Shown here: piece after piece, positions 10,832 to 22,648 of the stretch
How the letters are laid out: every line of letters begins with the position of its first letter
Position numbering within the stretch: the stretch's first letter is position 1
Source: Rhabdophis nuchalis
Taxonomy: Eukaryota; Chordata; Lepidosauria; Squamata; Natricidae
NCBI GenBank assembly: GCA_039707465.1
Contig: CM077644.1
Coordinates: forward strand, 141,856,462-141,920,461
Direction of reading: 5' to 3'
DNA: 64,000 nucleotides
Translations under genes and position numbers: made by a program
The notes under the pieces: generated by a model
What the model saw: the letters and a program-made list of their open reading frames with translations, nothing else
Told to the model about the DNA's origin: nothing
Databases searched by the model: none

Positions 10832-11866
10832 ATGTCGACTCAACAGCCTTCAGAGCTGGAACGGATTTTTGGAGCTTTAAATACAATTGGCGAAAAGTTA
10901 ACCGGACTGACGGATCATGTGGCGAATTTGACATTGGAAGTTCAAAAAGCTAAAGAACAGATAAGTGAATTGAATGTTAGTTTTGTAAAGCAAAACGCGG
11001 AGGTGAAATTTATTAAAGATGAAATTGAACAAATCCATGCACACGATGCACAAATTGATCGTAAGATGGAAGGAATTTTTTATAAAAACCAGCAACAAGA
11101 TAAGAGAATTAGTCTTTTGGAGGAAGACGCTAGAAAATTCAATATTGTTATACGTAATATTCCAGAAAATAGATCGGATGATTTGAAGCAGAGGGTGTTA
11201 AAATGGTTGAATGATTTTGGATTTGAATATACAGCAGCAAATTTAGTAAGTGTTTTTAGAATTGGTTATAAGAGGCAAGGTGGAGCGATTAGAAATGTTT
11301 TAGTAAGATTTGCAAACCTTGGAGATAAACTAGAGGTCATGGCAAAAATAAGGGAACTGGAAGGTGTTCCTAAGTTTGAGGAGAAAGAAATCCAAGTTTT
11401 TCCGGATATTTCCAGGGAAGACAGAGCTTGGAGATATCATTTGAAACCAGTTACAAAGCTCTTGAGAGACAATGATATTAAGTACAATTGGAGGCCACTA
11501 CAGCAACTTAAATTTTTTTATAAAGGAAGGATGCATACTATTACTCCAGAAACAGATGTATTAAGATTAATTCGGGGGCTTGGGCTGATTGAGAAAGAGG
11601 AAGATTTGGTAGAAATTAAAGATTATATGCTTAAGACGGGTGGAGTACAAGAGGAATCCCCAATTTTGGAAGAAAGAGGTGCAATTGGCGGCCAGGATCC
11701 CAAGAGTTTAAAGAGAAAAGAAATTTCCCCGGCAGTTTCTGAGTATAAGAAAATTCGTGAAGATACTGAACGAACGCCAGACAAGATGGAGGATCTTAGT
11801 AAAAAGCAGGAAGCTGAGTCCGGGGCGAAGCCAGTCTTGTCTTCTTTTTTTGAAAGTGGAATTTAA
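10832..11866 (+). CDS. L1 ORF1 protein (RNA-binding chaperone), 344 aa
   Basis: The frame is fully open. Residues of about 16-98 have coiled-coil heptads (rich in L, I, E, K, Q) for trimerisation. Residues of about 103-175 fit the RRM-like domain (KFNIVIRNIPE, then RNVLVRFAN). About 185-250 fits the C-terminal domain, with SREDRAWRYHLKP and FFYKGRMHTITPETD. A hydrophilic tail of about 90 residues follows. Known role: ORF1p trimers coat L1 RNA and help target-primed reverse transcription. The start is the first ATG after the 5' UTR and keeps the full coiled coil. The length matches typical vertebrate L1 ORF1 (about 340 aa). No break is visible, so this part could be functional. Confidence 0.93.
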   Translation: MSTQQPSELERIFGALNTIGEKLTGLTDHVANLTLEVQKAKEQISELNVSFVKQNAEVKFIKDEIEQIHAHDAQIDRKMEGIFYKNQQQDKRISLLEEDARKFNIVIRNIPENRSDDLKQRVLKWLNDFGFEYTAANLVSVFRIGYKRQGGAIRNVLVRFANLGDKLEVMAKIRELEGVPKFEEKEIQVFPDISREDRAWRYHLKPVTKLLRDNDIKYNWRPLQQLKFFYKGRMHTITPETDVLRLIRGLGLIEKEEDLVEIKDYMLKTGGVQEESPILEERGAIGGQDPKSLKRKEISPAVSEYKKIREDTERTPDKMEDLSKKQEAESGAKPVLSSFFESGI

Positions 11867-12133
11867 AGAACAGCCCGAAGAGGTGATCCGACCATCGGCA
11901 CGTCCCACTCCCCCACACTCTTTATATAGAGGCGATATCTGACTGAGGATGTGGGGGATGAAGATTGCTTGTTATTTGTTGTGGTTGTTGTGTCTGATAT
12001 TTGAGTTTTATGTTTATGTTGTTTGTTATATATTGTTTGTGGAGTTTTATGTTTTTGTATGTCTTTTTTGTTTGGTGTTTGGTGTGCACATAAAGGAAGA
12101 GGAGGGGTCAGGATTAAAAAAGTTACCGCTTAA
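11867..12133 (+). other. L1 inter-ORF spacer
   Basis: 267 bp between the ORF1 stop and the ORF2 ATG, with a T/G-rich stretch at about 11965-12085. A 65-codon frame there is hydrophobic only because of TGT/TTT runs. Confidence 0.7.
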
Positions 12134-15100
12134 ATGCGGTTTATAAAAATAATGACATGGAACGTGAAGGGTACAGGCAATCATATAAAAAGGAAAAGAT
12201 TGGAACTTAAATTTAAAAGGGATTCTCCAGATATATTATTTTTGCAGGAAACTCATCAAAAATCTGAGGATTTTAATAGAATGAATATTAAAGGTATGCA
12301 AATTTATGAAAAATCTTTTGGGACTTCCAAAGCTAGAGGAGTTGCGATATTGATATCAAATAGGGTATACTTTGAGAAAAGACAAGTAATTAGAGATGAG
12401 GAAGGCAGATATTTAATAATTATAGGGAATATTAACGAGCAAAAAGTGACATTGGTTAATTTATATTTACCGAATGAAAAACAAAAGGGATTTTTGGATA
12501 AAATTACTAAGATTTTGGAAACAGAAAGTGAAGGGAAAGTAATTGTGGCGGGAGATTTCAACCTAATTAGGGATAGAACTGATAGTAATAATCCCACCCG
12601 CTTTAGATAAACAAATAAAGGGGAAATTTTAAATAAATGGATGTTTCAAAACAGTGTGGCAGATGTTTGGAGAGAGTTGAAAGGCTCTGAAAGGGTGTAT
12701 ACATTTTGTTCTAAGGTACATAATACTTATTCAAGGATTGATTATATTTTTGTTTCTAAAGATTTGCTGAATAAAGTAGATAGGATAGATGTGGGAATTT
12801 TTAAGGATTCTGATCATGCAGAAGTTATGATGGAAATAGATTTTAATTTTGAGAAAAAGGAAAGAGGTTGGAGATATGATGAAAAATTGTACAAAAGGGA
12901 GGAGGATAAAATATGGATATTCAAAAAATGGAAGGAAAGTTGGGAATTGAATGATAATGAAGAGGTTAAATTTGAAATTGTTTGGGATACCATGAAAGCC
13001 ATATTTAGAGGAGAAAGTATTAAATTGTCAAGCAGGAAATATAGAGAATACAAAGCTAAAATTGATCAGGATACAAGACAAATTAAGATATTGGAGAACC
13101 AATTCTCACTTACGAAAGATAAAAAATGTTTGGAGGAATTGACCTTATTAAAAACTAAATTGATAGAAGAAGATATTGAATTGGTTAAAAAAAATTTAAG
13201 ATATTTGAATAGGGATTTTTTTGAATTTAGTAATAAAAATTCTAGGTTATTGGCAAAGATGGCAAAAAATAAAACTCAAAAGAGAGAAATTGGTTCTCTG
13301 ATAGATGAAAAAGGTACAAGGTGTTATAAGAGATTGGAGAAATGTGAAGTAGCTAGGAATTTTTTTCAAAAATTATACTTAAAGAAATCAATTGATTTAG
13401 AAAAATTGAAGAATCATCTTGGAAAATATGGTATGAAAATAGATCAAACATACAAAGATTTGATGGAAAGAGATATAACACAGGAGGAAATCAACGAAAT
13501 AATACAAGAGTTAAAATTAGGGAAGACCCCAGGAGAAGATGGATTACCTGCTGAATTTTATAAAGATTTCAAGGAACTAATAGTACCAAAACTGCAAAAA
13601 TTATTCAATGGAATTTTACATGGTGGAGAAGTCCCGATGTCATGGAATAAGACAGTAATATCTATAATTCCTAAACCGGATAAAGATCTTGAGAGGATCG
13701 AGTCCTATCGACCTATTTCTTTAATCAACCAAGATGCTAAAATATTTACAGCTATTATAAGTAATAGATTAAATAGTTTTATAGACAAATATATAAGTTA
13801 TAACCAAGTAGGGTTTGTTAAAGGTAGATATATGAGTGATATAATTAGAAGAGTATTGAATATTATAGATGTAGCAGAGAATAATGGAGATGAATTAGGT
13901 ATAATATCGTTAGATATTTTTAAAGCTTTTGATTCTGTACAATGGGATACTATAAAAGTAATTATCGAGGCATTAGGCTTTGGTAATAAATTTATACATG
14001 TTATTTCAAAACTGTATCAAAAAAGTAGTGCAAAGGTAAAGGTGAATGGAACAATGACGGAAGAGATTAAATTGGAAGCAGGCACGAGACAAGGATGTCC
14101 CTTGTCTCCAACATTATTTTTGTTAGTTATGGAGGTTTTGATTAAATTGATAGAAGCAGATGAAGAGTTGGAAGGTTACAAGGGATATAAGATAAATTTG
14201 TATGCGGATGACACTTTGATTATTTTGAAAGATATAGAGAGAGATTTAAAGAGGATAAATAAACATTTGATAGAATTTGAAGAAATGACAGGTTTAAAGG
14301 TAAATTGGTCAAAATCTGAATTATTAATGAATAAAGATGGTAAGGAGTGGGAGAGTATGCAAGAACAATTTGGGATAAGAGCTAAGAATACATTGAAATA
14401 CTTGGGGATAACACTTTCACTTAAAGTTAGAGAATTAAAAAAAATTAATTATGAGGTGATGTTGAAGGAAGTAGAGAAAAAGATAGATAAATATAAAGAG
14501 ATAAAGTTGTCTTGGTTTGGTAGAATTGCAATGTGTAAAATGATGTTATTACCAAAGTTTAACTTTTTATTTGAGATGCTACCATTAAATTTGACAGAGA
14601 AAGATATAGAACAATATCAGAAGAAATTAGATAAATTTTGTAATGGTGGGAAAAGACCAAGATTAATGAAGAAATTGTGGTATCAAAACCAAAAAGAGGG
14701 TGGATTGGGAATTCCCAATCTACTTAATTATTATCGGGCGTATAATATTAGAACTGTGATAAAAATACTTAAAGGTGGAGATGGTCATTGGGGAGATCTG
14801 GAGTTAAAAGATATTAAGAGATTTGGGTCTATATGGTTTTTAGATAGAGCAAAAACAAAAAAGACAATTAATAGTTATTGGTTAAAGGGGTTGAGTAAAA
14901 CTTGGAATAAATTTGTTAAAAAATTGATTCCGGATATAACGTTTTTGGGAAAGACAACTGAAAGTTGGCCGATTAAAACTAATATAAGTCGGAACAAAGT
15001 AATTGAGGATGAAAATATAGGAAATATAGTAGATTGGTTAAGAGCTTTAGGAACTGAAAGTAGGAAGAAAAAAGTAATTCAAAAATTGGAGTTAAATTGG

Positions 15101-15919
15101 TTTGAAAAAATACAGGTAGAAAAATGGACTATGAAAGTAAGGGGAATATGTAACATAGATAGAAGTAAAACTAAATTTGAAAGTTTAGTATCTCAAATTA
15201 TTAAAGATGAAACTGGGTTAAAAGGACTCGTCAGTAAGATATACAAGATTATAAACTTTGATGGAAATTCACAAATGGTAATGAAAAGGAATTGGGAGGA
15301 AGATCTAAAGATTAAAATATTGGATTTGGATTGGAACGAGAATTGGAAGAGTCGGATTATGAGGACTTTATCTATAAGGATTAAAGAACATAATTTTAAG
15401 GTTGTTTGGAAATGGTACTGGACCCCACTAAGATTATCACTGATAGATAAAAAAATGAGTGATAAATGTTGGAGATGTAATACGGAATTGGGAACTTATG
15501 AGCATATGTGGTATAAATGTGTGAAAATTAAAAAGTTTTGGCAGCAATTAGAAAGAACGATGTGTGAAATGATGAAAAGAATAATAATATTGAGACCAGA
15601 AACTATATTGTTATTGATAATTAATGAACCAGAGTTAACAAAACATGAGAAAGAACTGATTAGAATTATGATTATAATGGGTAGAATTGTAATAGCAAGA
15701 TATTGGAAAATAGAGGTAAATATTAAAATAGAAGAATGGTACTGTGAAATGTGGAAATTAGCCTTAAATGATAAAATGACGTGTGATATTAAATTTAGAG
15801 AGGGGGTTTATAAAAACGATATCTTTTGGAAGACTTGGAAGCCATTTGTGGACTATGCACTTGGAACTTTGGACGTCTCGACGCCTGTACCGAGGGAACG
15901 TGGATTTTGGAGATCCTAA
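12134..15919 (+). pseudogene. L1 ORF2 (endonuclease-reverse transcriptase) with one in-frame stop
   Basis: One frame of 1,262 codons is open except for TAA at 12608-12610 (codon 159). Before the stop is the first part of the APE-like endonuclease: TWNVKG near residue 8, LQETH near 38 and GDFNLIRD near 140. After it come the endonuclease SDH motif near 12806, reverse-transcriptase blocks GEDGLPAEFYK and SYRPISLINQD, the catalytic YADD at codons 690-693, and a C-terminal CX2CX8HX4C knuckle (C1112, C1115, H1124, C1129). Total length is close to the roughly 1,275 of mammalian L1 ORF2. The stop cuts the endonuclease in two, so this copy should not make a full enzyme unless it is read through. No frameshift was found. 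Confidence 0.93.
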
Positions 15920-16025
15920 AGATAATAGATGATACTTGAAACCAACTCTTCCTTTTGTTTTGTACAGCACTGGGTGATATATTGTAAAACAGCATAAAAA
16001 TTTCAATAAAAATTTTTTTTTAAAA
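15920..16025 (+). terminator. L1 3' UTR with poly(A) signal and tail
   Basis: About 90 bp follow the ORF2 stop. AATAAA at 16005-16010 is followed by T and A runs and then the second target duplication. The very short 3' UTR contrasts with the longer one in mammalian L1. Confidence 0.8.
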
Positions 16026-16042
16026 AAAAATGGCTTATTTTC
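16026..16042. repeat. L1 target-site duplication, 3' copy
   Basis: The same 17 bp as 10191-10207; its leading A residues merge with the L1 tail. Confidence 0.92.
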
Positions 16043-17055
16043 TCTCTCTCTCTTTTTTGCATCAGTTTCTTCTTCTCTATTTCATGTGTGTTGATCAGGC
16101 TGCAGAAGATATTAGTGGCCAAAAAAAAAAAGATCAGCCATGCAACGCCAGACAAAGCTGCAGGCAAAAATCAAAGAAGTCTACAAACAGTGTTTCCTGT
16201 ACTCTGGACTCCCTTACTTTGAGTGGGGTGTCGTGCATTCCGGAATGGGTTGGAAGGAGCATTTTAGAATGCTGTTTTGAATGCTATTTCTGGGCTTTAT
16301 CACAGCAGCTGCGAACCAAAACTGAGAATGACAAATGACTCAAAGCTTAGGAGCCACAAGGGACAAGCCTTCTAAGTTACTCCCTCGTGCTCCTGCTCAC
16401 CCCATCCTCTTCCTGAGTCATATTTCCCCATGGCTGAGCTTACTTTTGATTTCGCACTTTGGCTAACAGACCAGCATGTTGTTCTTAGATTCAGGGTTTC
16501 AAACAGAGACCGAGTTCACCGTCTGCTCAAGCCACTTATAAACAAATGGCAAAAAAGAGGTAGGAGTCTGATTTGTTTTAGCATTTCCTTAGACATGAAT
16601 TTGGCCTTTCTTGTGGCTCTTGTGGAGTGGGTACTGGAGACAAGATCTTCCTTTCTCCAAATGTTTTATCAGCGTGGGAATAGTACTTAAAATTCCATGT
16701 AAAGGAAGAAATATCTAACCCACATTTTTTTTTTTTTGTAAGCAATTTTCTGAATGACTCAGAGGAGAGAACTGGAGCTTGCCTGAGGAATAAATTGATT
16801 TTACCCTCTCTCTTCCTCTGCTGAAGCAGATTATTCACCATTTTTGAAGTAGGTCACCAGCTCTGAAAAGTTTCTTTTGAAAAATTCTTCTTGACCTTTC
16901 TGTTTCCTGAAGTATTTTTATGGTGTGGCTCCATGGTTGGGCTGCTATGGGTTCATGAGAACCTGTAGCTAATGTAGCTAATGCCAACCTCCAAATCCCA
17001 CCCCTAGCTGGCCGCACCCACCTCACCCCTCCCCTCCCAGGAGTACCCACATAGC
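16043..17055. other. Non-coding stretch after L1
   Basis: There is no recognised repeat terminus. A plus-strand open stretch near 16030-16338 is lysine-rich and starts inside CT repeats; its best acceptor (16100) gives a stop in the phase needed by exon B. An A/T run lies near 16725. Confidence 0.45.
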
Positions 17056-17330
17056 CTGTTTTGGATGTGAGGAAAGTGTAGGGCCCGCATGGAGGCTCAG
17101 GGAAGGGGGAAAATGGGTCTCCTGGAGGTTCTGGAAGGCTGGAAATGGGTCCATTTCTGGCCTCCAGAGCTCAAGGAAAGCCTCCGGAGCCTGGGGAAGG
17201 CAAAAATGCCCCCCATGCCATGGTGCAGGAGGCCAACTAGACAACGCCCACCATGGCCACACCCACGTCCACCCAGCAAATGGGCAAAGAACCCGTTGCT
17301 GAAATTTTTGAAGTCCACTCCTGTGTGGCT
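17056..17330. repeat. GC-rich repeat related to the hAT-type families
   Basis: It contains 'ggcctccagagctcaaggaaagcctccggagcctggggaagg', as in the inside of the copies at 4214 and 31762, then 'ggccacacccac' and an end resembling 'gaaatttttgaagtccactcctg'. Borders are uncertain. Confidence 0.45.
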
Positions 17331-17503
17331 TTCCCTGCATGATTTGGGAAGTGCTTCTGATCTGAGGGTCAGCCCATATCTACTAACAGTATGAAAAAAG
17401 GTTTATTAATTGCCAGCATTTTGTCTCAGTTTAATTAGCAGCATAAAAACCAATCTTATGCTGACTCTTTCCATTGTTACACTTAACTCAGTATTATCTA
17501 TTC

Positions 17504-18416
17504 CAGTGGTCGGCAAACCGCGGCTCGCGAGCCACGAGCAGCTCTTTGGCCCTTCGGGTGCAGCTCTTCCTCTCTCCTTTCCCTCCCCCCCAGAGGCAGC
17601 GGAGGGCCCGGCATGTCGGTTGGGGGGGCTCTGGCTGCCCCCCCTGGAGCGAGCGAGCGAGCCAACGGGCGGGGGGAATGCCCGGGGCTGTGGCTGCACC
17701 GGAGCTGTCCGGGCACCGCGCGCACAGGGAGGCGGGCGCCCGGACGGCTCTGGCGCAGCCGCAGACCTGGCGCTACCCCTGCCCGTTCGCTTGTTCGCTC
17801 GCTCTAGGGGGAGGCAGCCAGAGCCCCCCCAACCGACATGCCGGGCCCTCCGCTGCCTCCGGGGGGGGTGGGGGGAAGGAGAGAGGAAGAGCCGCACCCG
17901 AGAGGCCAAAGAGGGACCTGGTGGAAACGTGGCCGGCTGTCCTACCCGATGCGCTCGAACGGCGGGAGCTGCCTGTCGCAGGGCACGAGGCCAACAGCAG
18001 CAACAGCCGCCTGCAGAGAGCACTGAGCCATGCTTTCTGGGGCTGGCCGCCGCGTGCGGCTGGGACGGAGGTGGGCATGCGGTGCCCGGACAGCCTCCGC
18101 GGTGCTTGGATGGCCGCGGCCTCGGATTCTCCCCCCGCCTGCTCACTGCGTGAAAACCCATGCCGGGCTTTCCACTGCTTGGGGGGGGGGGGAGAAGAGA
18201 GGGAGAGAGGGAGGGGGAGACTGACATACAGAGAGAGAGGGAGGGGGAGGGAGGAAGAGACAAACAGAGATTTTCCAAGTTGGCCACGCCCACTCGATCA
18301 CATGACCGCTGAGCCACTCCCACAAAACAGGCCACTCCTTTTGGCTCTCAAAAGAAATTTCAATCGTGGTACTGTTGATATTTGGCTCTCTTGACTAATA
18401 AGTTTGCCCACCACTG
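17504..18416. mobile_element. 913-bp hAT element with a GC-rich inverted core
   Basis: CAGTGGTCGGCAAACC starts the element and GTTTGCCCACCACTG ends it, with perfect 8-bp duplications ATCTATTC on both sides. Arms at about 17535-17640 and 17810-17910 are inverted copies of each other ('cggcatgtcggttgggggg' against its complement), so the same arginine/proline-rich frame appears on both strands. A G run and (GA)n lie near 18181-18260. No transposase is present; the frames of up to 309 codons are by-products of GC content. Confidence 0.9.
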
Positions 18417-18859
18417 ATCTATTCTATCCCATTAGGTACAATAGGAGACTTGTAGGATTTTCTTGCTTCATCCTGCCATAATTATAGCAATGTAAAATCT
18501 GTCCTCATGATTGTGACATTACAACTCACGGATCCTGCCTTAAAGTGAAGGTTTCCAACAGGAAAAAAAATTTTTTTTCTGGAGACAGGGTGGATCCAAG
18601 ATAGTCTAGTGAATTCTGTACTGAGTAAGGGGTAGGTAAACTCTAAATTAGCATGTAAATTGTGCTTTTCCCTTGTAAAGTTTGCTTCTGAAAAAACAAC
18701 AACCAAAGGTATTCAAGTATTTATAACAGCAATGTTCTTCTTTTTGATTTATTAGTACAGTACAAACACTTTTCCTTGTTCCCCTTATCATTATTTGTCG
18801 GCCATGAAATGGAGATGGAAAGAAAGAGGAGCTAATCACAAGCAGCTGTGGTATATGGA

Positions 18860-19510
18860 ATATAATACATGGTATATATACAGCAGTATACTTGGAGTTC
18901 AGCAAGGCATTCAATAAAGTAGACCACAACCTACTTCTTGGTAAACTAGAAAAATGTGGAATAGACAACATCACCACCAGATGGATTTGCAACTGGCTGA
19001 TAAACCATACTCAATGAGTAGCCTTTAATGGTTACCTACATGGAGGGAAGTAAGCAGTAGGATACCACAAGGTTCTGTCTTAGGCCCAGTACCCTTCAAT
19101 ATCTTTGTAAATGACTTAAATGTGAGAATAGAAGAGGAGCTCATCAAATTTGCAGATGACACTAAGATGGCAGAAATAGCCAACACCCCAAAAGACAAAC
19201 TCAGGATCCAAAAAGATCTTGACAGATTTGAACAATGAGCCTATCCAACAACATAAAATTTAATGTGGAGAAAAGGCAGGAAAACTCAAAGGTACAAGTA
19301 CAGATTAAGCAAAACCTAATTGGTAGGAAGAGAAACTGCAACTGATAGCCCTGTTAGAACAGCTAACCAGGAAAAAAAACCAGTTTATTATTTAAATAAG
19401 AGTTCTTGTATTGGTGTAGCCATACCTGAGGATCAAATCATCCCATTCCTCCAGCCTTAATGTGTATTCTTTTTCTTTTTGTAAATTGCTTTGAGGGCAT
19501 GGAAGTGGAT
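18860..19510 (+). repeat. CR1/L3-like LINE fragment (reverse transcriptase palm)
   Basis: Translation shows broken pieces of a LINE reverse transcriptase: 'FSKAFNKVDHNLLLGKLEKCGI', then a 'PQGSVLGP'-like block, then 'IKFADDTK', spread over frames with stops. The 3' part ends 'gtaaattgctttgagggcatgg'. It is an old, dead copy in plus orientation. Confidence 0.8.
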
Positions 19511-20335
19511 ATCAAAATGCTGGAATGAATGCATGAACAAACAAATCAATGAATTTCACTACTAAAAGATGCAGGCTGGACTCTAGACAACAGATTTTTA
19601 AAAGGGGTAAGCAAATCCATGGAGAATGAACATGGCAGTTAAATAGATCTCCAATATTCAGAGGCAGGTGACAGAGATAAACAAGGAAACTGTTTATCTT
19701 CCTCATGCCCTGTTTAATATTTGATTGGCTGGGCTATGTAGAGATTCTGTCTGATTCACCCAAGTGAAACGTTGGGTTCATAGATTCCTATGTTAATTCA
19801 AGTACACTGGTCCTTTACAACCTTTTCCAAGTGCACTGGGCTACATCTCCCATCATTGCTGGGTCCGAGAGATTGGGGAGGGGGTCCCCCTTTTGAGAAG
19901 CATCAGGCTAGGAAAAGCTGAAGCCTTAGAATATAAATAATTAATCCTGAGAAGATTTATGGCACATGGCAACAGTCGCCATAGCAACTGATAATGAATT
20001 GGCTGCCCATGTAGTGCAAACAATAAACCGGCTTTCACTGAAAAGCACAGTGCAGTAATTAGGAATTTATTTCACTGGGCCCATGAGGCATGCCGTAAAT
20101 ACCTTCCTTACTCTGAGGAGTTTGGTTTTGCTAACATGCATCAAAGAACAACTCACAGTCCAAAAGGAAAGGGGGTTTGGCACAAAATAATTCAGTTATG
20201 GAATAAAGCAAATCTTTGGGAGGGGTGGGGGAGTTAAACGTCGTCTAATTGATAAAGTAGCAGGACTATTTAAAAATAAATAGCTCTAGCAATATTGTAT
20301 CTTGCATGTGGTACACAATCCAAAATACAGTGTGG
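19511..20335. other. Non-coding stretch
   Basis: Nothing is recognised beyond the short phrase 'tgggctacatctcccatcattgctgg' near 19840, which is common in decayed repeats. Confidence 0.4.
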
Positions 20336-20343
20336 CATTAGAC

Positions 20344-20431
20344 CAGTGTTTCTCAACCTTGGCGATGCTGGCTGGGGAATTCTGGGAGTTGAAGTCCACG
20401 GACTTAAAGTCGCCAAGGTTGAGAAACACTG
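20344..20431. mobile_element. Palindromic hAT MITE (CAGTGTTTCTCAACC type), short
   Basis: Inverted termini CAGTGTTTCTCAACCTTGGC and complement; flanks CATTAGAC / CATTAGGC (8 bp, one mismatch). It lacks part of one arm compared with the copies at 1954 and 22231. Confidence 0.86.
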
Positions 20432-20731
20432 CATTAGGCATTCTATAAAGATGTACCCTGCATTATTGTGAGATTTATTCAAACATAGCTCCTGCTACTA
20501 ATACTACTAATATATTCGATGCTTGTTATGCTTCTCAACTGCACAACATGCTCGATGTGTTTTGTGTGAATCCCTTTCCTCTGCCCAAGAAGGGTGCTGA
20601 GTTGTTTACTGTCTGTCACATCTGCAAGCCTAGAAAATGTTTTCTCTGAATTGGGGGGGGGGGGGGAGAGCATTATGAAACCCTCTTGCCTTGACTTTGC
20701 TGTACTGTTTATTGCCCACTATCATTTTCAG

Positions 20732-20746
20732 TTACAATACAGAGCG
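20732..20746 (+). CDS. Possible 15-nt microexon of the plus-strand gene
   Basis: A strong acceptor (CACTATCATTTTCAG) and a consensus donor (GTAAGT) enclose only 15 nt. The length is a multiple of three, and in the phase left by exon B it reads FTIQS without a stop and hands the same phase to the exon at 32533. Microexons of this size are known in nerve and muscle genes. A chance splice pair in a long intron is a serious alternative. Confidence 0.3.
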
Positions 20747-20749
20747 GTA

Positions 20750-22222
20750 AGTTTTTTTTAAATTTATTTTCCATGTTTTAAAAAATATAAACATTTCATC
20801 TCTCCTTAAGCAGTGTGCCATCTGGGTACAAATATTAACTTGTTTTTATTCATCTTGTAAGTGTTGCTAACTAGAGTCATGTATATGAGCTGGCCAGCCA
20901 TATAAATTCTGTAAATAAATAAAGGTTATATGTTTGCAAGTCTGAAGGAATTAGATATTGACCAGATAAGTATGCCTATCAAAATCTGCAAAGTGAGCTG
21001 CCTAGTTTCAAAATAGCGTTCTTTTTATTTTCAGTAGATTAAAAAAAGAAAAGGAAAGTGTGTTTTGGTTTTGCAAGAGACCCCCCCAAAATAGCATCAA
21101 ATAACAGCATGAAAATAAGGAGCTTAACATTAAGTGAGCAATGTTCAGCCTGATTCCAGGCAGAATATTAATATTTCACTGCAGTTCTAAATTATATCGT
21201 TTATATATTGTAATTAGCATTGTTTATAAGAGGGCTTTTTAAAAACGGATGAGTAGTGACAGAATTGGACTCCATAATTCATACAATGTTTCTGCTGGCT
21301 GGGTGGTTGGTTAATCAGCTGGACCTGTGAATTAACCCTGGAGTCATGATCTGATTAATCAGAGTTAGTAACAGATCTGGAGAATGTTTTAAAAATGCAA
21401 GAAGAGAAATTGGAGAGGCAAAGGTGGGAAGAAGAAAGAATGGATTATTCATACTTTTTCTTGCCCCCATATAGGAGGAAATGCATTTTTGTGTATGACT
21501 AAAAATGTGAAGCCCTTGGGAAGGGTGGAGGGATAGCCAGTCCCAGGGCATTTAGGCAAAAAGAACAAGTATTTAATAAGACAATGCAATACATTCCAAT
21601 ATAATCATCAAAGTTAAGAAGAAAAAGAGGAAATTAAAGAATTAAAATGGTTTTAAATGCAATTTACAGAAGGAACAAGTAAAGAATGTAAAAAGGAAAA
21701 GGAAAACTACAAATCAACTTATAAAAGATGAGTTCTGAGTTACTAAACAATGAATAGACCCGCAAGCAATAATTGCAAGAAATTTGTCAAATGTTCTTGA
21801 GCTGTAAGCTAAACAGTAGGAAATGAGTAATGTCCTCAGCTGACCTTACATAACTATGGATCAGGAAAGGAATAATTAATTCAATGCACCATGTCATCTA
21901 TAAAGGCCCCTCAAGAAGACTTGTGAAACTGACTGTTTCCTCGAGGGAGCATGGACAAAGACATTACTGGAACAGTTTGAAATCTTCCTTCTAAAAGGAA
22001 GGAAAGCAGGACATTATATTGGGCCATTGTAAATGTTCCTCTTGAAATGGTCAACATCCCCTCCTTCCATGAGGGAATGGTCTTTCAGGCAAATCCAAGG
22101 CATATCAAGTAGGGGCTTGGAACAAGTCCACCTGAATATCAGTGTCAAGGTGATCAGTGCCTGCTATTTGCAGCCTAAAGTCTTTCAAAGGAGATCAAAC
22201 GCTGAACCAGATAACTGTCATG
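20750..22222. other. Non-coding AT-rich stretch
   Basis: No repeat termini and no exon signals that fit the gene model. Confidence 0.4.
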
Positions 22223-22230
22223 TTCTAGAA

Positions 22231-22348
22231 CAGTGTTTCTCAACCTTGGCGACTTTAAGTCCTGTGGACTTCCCCAGCACAGCTGGTTGGGGAATTCTGG
22301 GAGTTGAAGTCCACAGGACTTAAAAGTCGCCAATGTTGAGAAACACTA
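22231..22348. mobile_element. Palindromic hAT MITE (CAGTGTTTCTCAACC type)
   Basis: CAGTGTTTCTCAACCTTGGCGACTT on the left pairs with the right end AAGTCGCCAATGTTGAGAAACACTA. The flanks TTCTAGAA / TTCTAGAA are a perfect 8-bp duplication. Confidence 0.92.
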
Positions 22349-22648
22349 TTCTAGAAGATCAAGGAGATTTCCTTCCTTCCATGTGGATGAGATCAGAGAG
22401 GCCAGATTATGGTGCAGAAATATAATTTAATTCAGAATTTCAGTTGACTGACTTACATATTGAATATCCAAAAGAATTAATTCACATACCAGCAAAGACC
22501 ATGGGGCATTCAGTGCAACATCTGTAAAAGTTGAGATGTCTCAATAAGATTTGATGATTTTAAATGATAATATCACCTGCCTATTCCATGTAATATATAG
22601 CTATTGATTTAGTTGTAAAGATGTTTGTGGCTGCATGAAATAGGGACA

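Larger units (their letters stand above)
10208..16025 (+). mobile_element. Full-length L1 (LINE-1) retrotransposon
   Basis: About 5.8 kb lies between two perfect 17-bp duplications. It contains a 624-bp 5' UTR starting GGGGGCGTGGTTATGGCC, ORF1, a 267-bp spacer, ORF2, a short 3' UTR of about 90 bp, AATAAA at 16005-16010 and an A-rich tail. The sense strand is A-rich, as in L1s generally. It is in the same orientation as the proposed host gene. The only coding damage I see is one TAA in ORF2. Perfect duplications and open frames argue for recent insertion. Confidence 0.95.

Noticed and set aside
17406..18394. Overlapping frames of 247-309 codons on both strands
   Set aside because: They fall in the GC-rich inverted core of a hAT element; the same peptide appears on both strands because of the inverted arms.
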